Part shown: piece after piece, positions 58,821 to 64,000 of the stretch | Layout: each line of letters opens with the position of its first letter | Numbering within the stretch: the stretch's first letter is position 1 | From: Paracoccus onchidii | Lineage (GTDB): Bacteria; Pseudomonadota; Alphaproteobacteria; Rhodobacterales; Rhodobacteraceae | Length of the DNA: 64,000 bases | Assembly (NCBI RefSeq): GCF_028294535.1 | Contig: NZ_JAQBIE010000017.1 | Span: 1 to 64,000 of the forward strand | Reading direction: 5' to 3' | Position numbers and translations under genes: made by a program | Notes under the pieces: model-generated | Databases searched by the model: none | Told to the model about the DNA's origin: nothing | Seen by the model: the letters and a program-made list of their open reading frames with translations, nothing else

Positions 58821-60311
58821 ATGCCGACCACCGAAACACGAATTGTATCCTGGTTGCACGATATAGACATGTCGCAAGCCGCAGCGCTCGGCCTGCTGAT
58901 CCTGGCGCTTTTTCTGGTGATATCGCGAAAACAATGGCGGGACCATGCGGCGAACGCCGACATTGCACGGAAAAAAGCAGAAGATACCGCTCTGCGCTTG
59001 CAGGAAGAGCTCTCCCGGACCCGATCCCGGTCGCATGAGCTTGAGCTAAGATCTGGCAGCCTGGAAGTTCGTTTGGAAACAACCCGCGCGCGGCAAGGCG
59101 AGCTGTCAGAAGAAAATGACGGCCTGTCGGATGCATTGCATCTGGCGCAAAACAAGCTGGCGGCGTTGCAGACCGAGTTGGCCGAAGCCGAGTTGGCGGC
59201 TGAAAAGGATCGGGATTCTGCAGCGCGCGAAATCAGGAATTTGATGGCGCTGCGCGATGACATGCGCAATCAATTCAAGTCACTGGCGCATGACACCTTG
59301 TTGGCGCAACGGCAGGATATGCAAACTGCGCAAGGCGAGCAGTTGAAGGCGTTGTTGATGCCATTTCGGGATCAGGTGAATAGATTTCAGTCTGAATTGC
59401 AGTCTAGAAACAAGGTTTTGGATCAGGAATCTGCAAAGTTGCGTGAATATATTTCGATACTTCATCAGCGATCCGAGGCGATTTCATCCGAAGCGGTAAA
59501 CTTGACCCGCGCCCTTCGCGGTGACAAGCAGCGTCAGGGCGCCTGGGGTGAGATGGTTCTTGAAAGAATACTTGAGGAAAGCGGGTTAGAAGATAGAATT
59601 CATTATGAAACTCAGCCCTCGTGGCGCGACGAATCCGGTAAGCTATGGCGTCCTGATGTCGTCGTCAGGATGCCGCGCCGCAAGGTCATGGTCATCGACA
59701 GCAAGGTCTCACTGAACGACTACGAAATCTCGGTGAATAGCGAGGATCCAAGCGATGCTCAGGCGGCTCTGCGCCGACACGTCTCTGCGTTGCGAAGCCA
59801 TGTAACTGCATTGGCTGAAAAGGGTTATCATCGCATGGATGACAATTCTGTCGATTATGTGTTGATGTTCATTCCCATCGAAGGGGCGTTTTCCGATGCC
59901 ATGCGCGCGGATCCGTCTTTGGCCAGTTTTGCGCTTGAACGCGGTATCGGATTGACGACACCTACCACGTTGATGCTGACCTTGCGGACGGTCGAGCATA
60001 TCTGGGCAGTTGAGCGCCGGGAAAGCAATGCGGCGGAAATAGCGCGTCGTGCAGGTGCGCTATATGACAAGGTGGCGGGCTTCGTTGAATCGATGGACGG
60101 GGTCGGGCGAGCGCTCGATCAGGCAGGGCGCGCCCATGCGCAGGCAATGGATCGTCTGACCCGCGGCAGCGGCAACGTCATTCGCCAGGTGGAAATGCTG
60201 CGCGAACTGGGTGCCCGGACGCAAAAACAGATCGGCCTTGATCATGATCGGGACAAAGCGTCTGCCCTGGACGACACAACGACACAGGCAGGACCGGAGG
60301 CCGCAGAATGA
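58821..60311 (+). CDS. rmuC: DNA recombination protein RmuC
   Basis: 496 residues. N-terminal membrane segment (AAALGLLILALFLVI), a long coiled coil (about 40-190), then the RmuC core with RGDKQRQGAWGEMVLERILEESGL, a PD-(D/E)xK-like WRPDVVVRMPRRKVMVIDSKVSL, and the FIPIEGAFSDAM segment. It limits inversions at repeats and is thought to act as a nuclease. Overlaps yjbQ by 4 bases. Confidence 0.92.
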   Translation: MPTTETRIVSWLHDIDMSQAAALGLLILALFLVISRKQWRDHAANADIARKKAEDTALRLQEELSRTRSRSHELELRSGSLEVRLETTRARQGELSEENDGLSDALHLAQNKLAALQTELAEAELAAEKDRDSAAREIRNLMALRDDMRNQFKSLAHDTLLAQRQDMQTAQGEQLKALLMPFRDQVNRFQSELQSRNKVLDQESAKLREYISILHQRSEAISSEAVNLTRALRGDKQRQGAWGEMVLERILEESGLEDRIHYETQPSWRDESGKLWRPDVVVRMPRRKVMVIDSKVSLNDYEISVNSEDPSDAQAALRRHVSALRSHVTALAEKGYHRMDDNSVDYVLMFIPIEGAFSDAMRADPSLASFALERGIGLTTPTTLMLTLRTVEHIWAVERRESNAAEIARRAGALYDKVAGFVESMDGVGRALDQAGRAHAQAMDRLTRGSGNVIRQVEMLRELGARTQKQIGLDHDRDKASALDDTTTQAGPEAAE

Positions 60312-60730
60312 TCGGTGAGTTCAGGATTAAGACCGATGGACCTGGCTGTCATGATTTTACATCGGCGGTTGCCGATTGGCTGACCGAAGGCGGGGCCGAG
60401 AACGGTGTTCTGACATTATTGGTCAGGCATACGTCATGTTCTTTGCTGATTCAGGAAAACGCCGATCCGGACGTCCAGTACGATTTGCTGAACTGGCTGG
60501 GTCGCCTTGTGCCGCACACGGATCATCCTTCGATGCATTGGATTACCCATCGAGATGAAGGCCCCGACGATATGTCAGCGCATCTAAAAGCATCAGTATT
60601 GCCCGTCAATCTGTCGATTCCAGTGCATCAGAGTTTGATGATGCTTGGCCAATGGCAGGGTATCTACCTGATCGAACATCGCGATGCCCCACATGAAAGA
60701 AGGGTCGCAGCCTGCTTTCAATCGATCTGA
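60308..60730 (+). CDS. YjbQ-family protein (UPF0047)
   Basis: 140 residues. Pattern TLLVRHTSCSLLIQENADPDVQYDLL, HRDEGPDDMSAHLKASVL and WQGIYLIEHRDAPHERRVA, with conserved histidines and acidic residues. Members show weak thiamin-phosphate synthase activity in vitro; the physiological role is unclear. Translationally coupled to rmuC. Confidence 0.9.
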   Translation: MIGEFRIKTDGPGCHDFTSAVADWLTEGGAENGVLTLLVRHTSCSLLIQENADPDVQYDLLNWLGRLVPHTDHPSMHWITHRDEGPDDMSAHLKASVLPVNLSIPVHQSLMMLGQWQGIYLIEHRDAPHERRVAACFQSI

Positions 60731-60793
60731 GACTGTGAAATCCGGTCGTCGCGGCTTTCAGGTCACAGAATGCAGATCGCTTATCTTGTGGGC

Positions 60794-60802
60794 TGTGGAT
60801 AA
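60794..60802 (-). promoter_or_regulatory. Single consensus DnaA box upstream of nrdR
   Basis: TGTGGATAA on the plus strand, that is TTATCCACA on the minus strand, is the exact consensus DnaA box. It lies 66 bp before the nrdR start in a 137-bp gap. One match is not strong evidence on its own, as about one in two windows of this size would have one by chance. Confidence 0.35.
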
Positions 60803-60867
60803 CCCTACCCAAGCCCTGCGCAGTTGCCTATAGTGGCTGCGGATCATGGGTCTTGGGGGACAACAGG

Positions 60868-61329
60868 ATGCGCTGCCCGTTCTGCGGAAATGTTGATACA
60901 CAAGTCAAGGACTCTCGTCCTGCCGAAGATAATGTCGCCATTCGCCGACGCAGGTTCTGTCCGGCCTGCAGCGGCCGGTTTACCACCTATGAACGGGTCC
61001 AGCTGCGCGATCTGATCGTGGTCAAGACAAACGGGCGGCGTGAGGATTTCGACCGCGACAAGATGGCGCGTTCGATCCGAATTGCCATGCAAAAACGCCC
61101 TGTCGAGCCAGAGCGGATCGAACAGATGATTTCGGGAATCGTGCGGCGACTTGAAAGCACAGGCGAGACCGATGTCGCGTCGAAAATGATCGGCGAGATT
61201 GTCATGGAAGCATTGTCGCGGATCGACAACGTGGCCTATGTTCGCTTTGCCAGTGTTTACAAGAATTTTCAGGATGCGGATGATTTCGACAAGTTCGTCT
61301 CTGAACTGAGGCCCGGAACGGTCGATTGA
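60868..61329 (+). CDS. nrdR: Transcriptional repressor NrdR
   Basis: 153 residues from the ATG at 60868. Zinc ribbon CPFCG and CPACSGRF, then the ATP-cone domain with [22 protein letters not shown] and a C-terminal [17 protein letters not shown]. It represses ribonucleotide reductase genes through NrdR boxes and nucleotide binding. The stop overlaps ribD by 4 bases (TTGA). Confidence 0.95.
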   Translation: MRCPFCGNVDTQVKDSRPAEDNVAIRRRRFCPACSGRFTTYERVQLRDLIVVKTNGRREDFDRDKMARSIRIAMQKRPVEPERIEQMISGIVRRLESTGETDVASKMIGEIVMEALSRIDNVAYVRFASVYKNFQDADDFDKFVSELRPGTVD

Positions 61330-62345
61330 CAAGCCATCAAGATGATCTGCGGCACATGAACCATGCCTTGCGCCTTGGGCGGCGCGGCTTGGGGAACGTG
61401 TGGCCAAACCCGGCGGTCGGTTGCGTATTGGTGCGCGACGGTATTGTTGTCGGACGCGGCTGGACACAGCCGGGGGGGCGACCTCATGCCGAACGTGTTG
61501 CGCTTGCGCAGGCTGGTGATCTGGCGCGGGGTGCAACGGCCTATGTAACCTTGGAACCCTGCGCACATCACGGGAAGACTTCGCCCTGCGCCGAGGCGCT
61601 GGTCAAGGCGGGTGTCCGACGCGTGGTCAGTGCGCTGACCGATCCGGATCCGCGGGTGGCCGGGCGCGGGCATGAAATCCTGAGGGTTGCGGGCATCGAG
61701 GTCACGCAAGGGGTCTGTGCGGCGGCGGCCCGCAGGGCGCAAGCGGGTTTCCTGTCGCGTCTGACGCGCAAGCGCCCATTCGTGACATTGAAACTGGCGA
61801 CAAGCTTTGATGGGCGCATCGCGACGGCGTCTGGTGAAAGCAGGTGGATTACGGATGAGCCTGCCCGGCGGCATGTTCATGGGCTTCGGGCGCGCCACGA
61901 TGCGATCATGGTTGGCGGCGGAACGGCGCGCGCCGATCACCCGTCTCTGAATGTTCGGGGTTTCGGGGTGCCGCGTCAGCCTGCGCGCGTCATTGTCAGC
62001 AATCGCGCCCTGCCGGACCTGCCCGCCGAAGGGGGCGATCATGGCCCGCTCTGGCAGGTATCCGGCGCATTTGATGACATCATGGCCGATCTTGCGCAAA
62101 GGGGCGTGACGCGTTTGTTCTGTGAAGGCGGGGGCGAAATTGCCGCCGGGCTGCTGCAGGGTGGCTGGGTGGATGAGCTTGTCGGCTATACCGCCGGTGT
62201 CGTGCTGGGGGCTGATGGCAGGCCGGGTATGGGCCATCTTGCCTATGACGCGCTCGGCAACGCCCCGAGGTTTGAGCTGGTCGAAACACGCAGGATCGGG
62301 CCGGATCTCTTTCACCGATGGGCGCGGCCGGATGCCGAATTCTAG
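61326..62345 (+). CDS. ribD: Bifunctional riboflavin biosynthesis protein RibD (deaminase/reductase)
   Basis: 339 residues with a TTG start overlapping the nrdR stop; [13 protein letters not shown] at 61356 is an alternative. Deaminase domain: [36 protein letters not shown] with zinc ligands. Reductase domain: [14 protein letters not shown] and [12 protein letters not shown]. It performs steps two and three of riboflavin synthesis. No ribE follows here; the gene ends against the convergent capsule gene, with both stops in one CTAG. Confidence 0.95.
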   Translation: MTSHQDDLRHMNHALRLGRRGLGNVWPNPAVGCVLVRDGIVVGRGWTQPGGRPHAERVALAQAGDLARGATAYVTLEPCAHHGKTSPCAEALVKAGVRRVVSALTDPDPRVAGRGHEILRVAGIEVTQGVCAAAARRAQAGFLSRLTRKRPFVTLKLATSFDGRIATASGESRWITDEPARRHVHGLRARHDAIMVGGGTARADHPSLNVRGFGVPRQPARVIVSNRALPDLPAEGGDHGPLWQVSGAFDDIMADLAQRGVTRLFCEGGGEIAAGLLQGGWVDELVGYTAGVVLGADGRPGMGHLAYDALGNAPRFELVETRRIGPDLFHRWARPDAEF

Positions 62346-64000
62346 CGCCGCCAGATCCAGCTGTGCCCGGCCAACGCACCCTGTAGTTTTGCCAGAATTC
62401 GCAGTCCGGCACCTTGCGACCGAGTGCTTTGATCCGTCAGGCGGTTTATGATGGTTTCAGGCGTGCAAGGAAGGCCGGAAACCGGGTCACGATAGCGCGG
62501 ATAGGCGATCAGGCAAGCATGGACCAGTGTTTCCAGATCCGGCCTTGATCGCCGGCGCTCGGGAATTGGCCCAAGATCCCGTGTCAGCCCCCAACCTGCA
62601 TAGAACGGCGCGCCAAGGACCGTGACGGGTATCTTGCGCATCAGTGCCTCGAAACCCAGCGTTGATGTCATCGTCCAGACCTGATCGACCTTGCCCAGAA
62701 GGTCCGCCGCCGAGCAATTCGACGCAACATGATCCACAATCCCGGTCAGTTGTTGAGGGGATACCCGGCCGGGACGTAGGCCGGCCTCGACATCGGGATG
62801 GGGCTTGTAGATCAGAAAGCCCTCTGGATTGTGCCGACGTGCCTGCATCAGCAAGTCGATATTGGTGGAAACCTTCTCCGTACCCAGCCTGATCGAGGCG
62901 TCATCCTCGACCTGTCCCGGAACCAGAATAACGGGATGGCGATCAGGGGATGGAAAGCGATAAGCCGTGCCGGTCAGGTTGTACTTTGTCAGTTGTGCAG
63001 AGATGATGGCATCGATCAGGGCCAGCGCCCGCTTTTTCCCGCCGGGGGGTGGGCCAGCCTCGATCAGCCGCTCGAGCTGACTTTCGCGGTTGGGATCATA
63101 ATAGATTCCACGATCATCCGCGACCAGGGACAATGGCGGGGTCAGCTGCGCTCCAAGGCCGCGAGAACGTAGGAAACCATCCTCGATCCGCGCCGCCGCC
63201 GGGACTTCGGTGCTGCGATTGGCCCAGCAAAGAGTGACATTTTCAGAAGGTTTGCCAACAAATCTGACCGGTTTGGAATCTCCGAACTCTTTTGCAATGA
63301 AACGTCTTTTCCACAATCGGATTCCATAGGCGATGTGACCGTTGCGATCCTGCCGGAATGTCCGGGTTTCAGCTTCGATCTGGCCAAGCGCGCCTTCGAA
63401 ATCCGTCAATCGATCAAGGCACGGATCGTACCAGGTCGGGGCAACAAGATGGCTGGCGCTGAACAGATTTTCGGGGGTGGACTGTCCGCGCCGATCTGCG
63501 AGCAGGGTTTGTTCATCATCGCTCAGGCCCCAGCCGGCGAAAAAGGGCAGGCCAAACAATCGCGGGCGGTGTCCCGCCAGGATTGCCTCGTAGCCAAGTT
63601 GAGAGCTGACAGCATAGATGGCGACAGCATTGTTCAACAGCACCCAAGGCGAAACAGGAGTGTCGCAGAATATTTCGCCGCTCCGCAGGTCCGTGGATTG
63701 CAAATGCCCTTGACGCAGGCCGGCCGTCGTTTCGGGATGCGTCTTGACAAGGATCGTCTTGCCCGGATGTTCGGCACGCGCGGCATCCAGCATCTTCAAG
63801 AAGGTCTGCCGCTGCGCGCCCATCAGCGATGCATCGCCGCGGGTCTGATCCACAAGCAGCACATAGCCCGGACTTGGGGGCGTCAGTCGCTGATCATGGT
63901 GATTGTATTTGGACAGGTCGCCGCATTTCATGCGATCGATGCCCATGCGGGCGCGCGTCAGCGTTGCGTGATCACTGCCGGCCTTGATGGTTTCTTCAAT
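62342..64000 (-). CDS. kpsC: Capsule polysaccharide protein KpsC-like (Kdo transferase), 5' part missing
   Basis: At least 552 codons; the frame stays open to the right edge without a stop, so the start is outside the window. Two repeats of a Capsule_synth domain are visible. The first holds PFFAGWGLSDDEQTLLADRRGQ and ATWYDPCLDR-like text; the second holds PFYAGWGLTRDLGPIPERR and AYPRYRDPVSG. KpsC adds beta-linked Kdo residues that prime capsule on lysophosphatidylglycerol in group 2 capsules. Partner genes such as kpsS are not seen. Ends convergently with ribD in a shared CTAG. Confidence 0.88.
   Translation of the reverse strand: MEETIKAGSDHATLTRARMGIDRMKCGDLSKYNHHDQRLTPPSPGYVLLVDQTRGDASLMGAQRQTFLKMLDAARAEHPGKTILVKTHPETTAGLRQGHLQSTDLRSGEIFCDTPVSPWVLLNNAVAIYAVSSQLGYEAILAGHRPRLFGLPFFAGWGLSDDEQTLLADRRGQSTPENLFSASHLVAPTWYDPCLDRLTDFEGALGQIEAETRTFRQDRNGHIAYGIRLWKRRFIAKEFGDSKPVRFVGKPSENVTLCWANRSTEVPAAARIEDGFLRSRGLGAQLTPPLSLVADDRGIYYDPNRESQLERLIEAGPPPGGKKRALALIDAIISAQLTKYNLTGTAYRFPSPDRHPVILVPGQVEDDASIRLGTEKVSTNIDLLMQARRHNPEGFLIYKPHPDVEAGLRPGRVSPQQLTGIVDHVASNCSAADLLGKVDQVWTMTSTLGFEALMRKIPVTVLGAPFYAGWGLTRDLGPIPERRRSRPDLETLVHACLIAYPRYRDPVSGLPCTPETIINRLTDQSTRSQGAGLRILAKLQGALAGHSWIWRR

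Noticed and set aside
63968..63975. Single GTGATCAC inside the kpsC frame
   Set aside because: One palindrome only, in coding sequence and not paired at 21 bp; probably chance.

Overview
The window is about 64 kb of GC-rich chromosome from an alphaproteobacterium, most probably a Rhodobacteraceae member close to Paracoccus or Rhodobacter. The reasons are the gene order lpdA / odhB-sucA / sucDC / mdh / malyl-CoA thioesterase / mesaconyl-CoA hydratase / sdhCDA..B, the DUF6446-type gene between glyQ and glyS, the ethylmalonyl-CoA pathway enzymes, and the codon use. The assignment comes from gene content and order; no database search was run.

Layout. 1-1.75 kb is a graveyard of three insertion sequences (end of an IS5-type transposase, a broken IS66-type tnpA, a broken IS3-type element). 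1.8-4.9 kb holds a TauE/SafE exporter, tRNA-Gly(CCC) and a ferredoxin/ASKHA reductive activator of corrinoid proteins. 4.9-25.5 kb is a TCA-cycle block. On the minus strand are a lytic transglycosylase lipoprotein, lpdA, odhB, sucA, two small lipoprotein-like genes, sucD, sucC and mdh. On the plus strand are TauE, malyl-CoA thioesterase, NnrU, a DUF1737 protein, mesaconyl-CoA hydratase and sdhCDA, then three non-sdh genes, then sdhB. 25.5-32 kb has glyQ-DUF6446-glyS, a secreted peptidoglycan-binding-like protein and a TrkH potassium channel. 32-38.6 kb has a persulfide-dioxygenase-like MBL protein, cydDC, and a corrinoid/tetrahydrofolate methyl-transfer cluster (methyltransferase, MTHFR-like, 'virulence factor' protein). 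38.7-42.6 kb has ppx/gppA, rlmE, an AraC regulator and miaA. 42.7-52.1 kb is the pyrH-frr-uppS-cdsA-dxr-rseP-bamA-skp block, with a bacterial voltage-gated sodium channel between pyrH and frr. 52.1-64 kb holds a nucleoside hydrolase, a ferric-iron binding protein, an ABC-F ATPase, rplU-rpmA, a GNAT, a flavin monooxygenase, rmuC, yjbQ, nrdR-ribD and the C-terminal part of a KpsC-like capsule protein that runs off the right edge.

The most unusual signal is regulatory. A 33-bp element, TTGTGATCACAGCA-N8-CGTGATCACAA, occurs upstream of sucC and upstream of sdhC with the same orientation relative to the gene and the same 21-bp spacing between its two GTGATCAC palindromes. A TTTTTCG tract follows 22-24 bp downstream in both places. 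This looks like one operator shared by the sucCD(AB) and sdh transcription units. Other points of interest are the doubled lipoyl domain of OdhB with an internal start preceded by a strong Shine-Dalgarno, the split corrinoid methyl-transfer system, the foreign genes inside the sdh and suc operons, the compositional patch inside glyS, and the sodium channel inside pyrH-frr.
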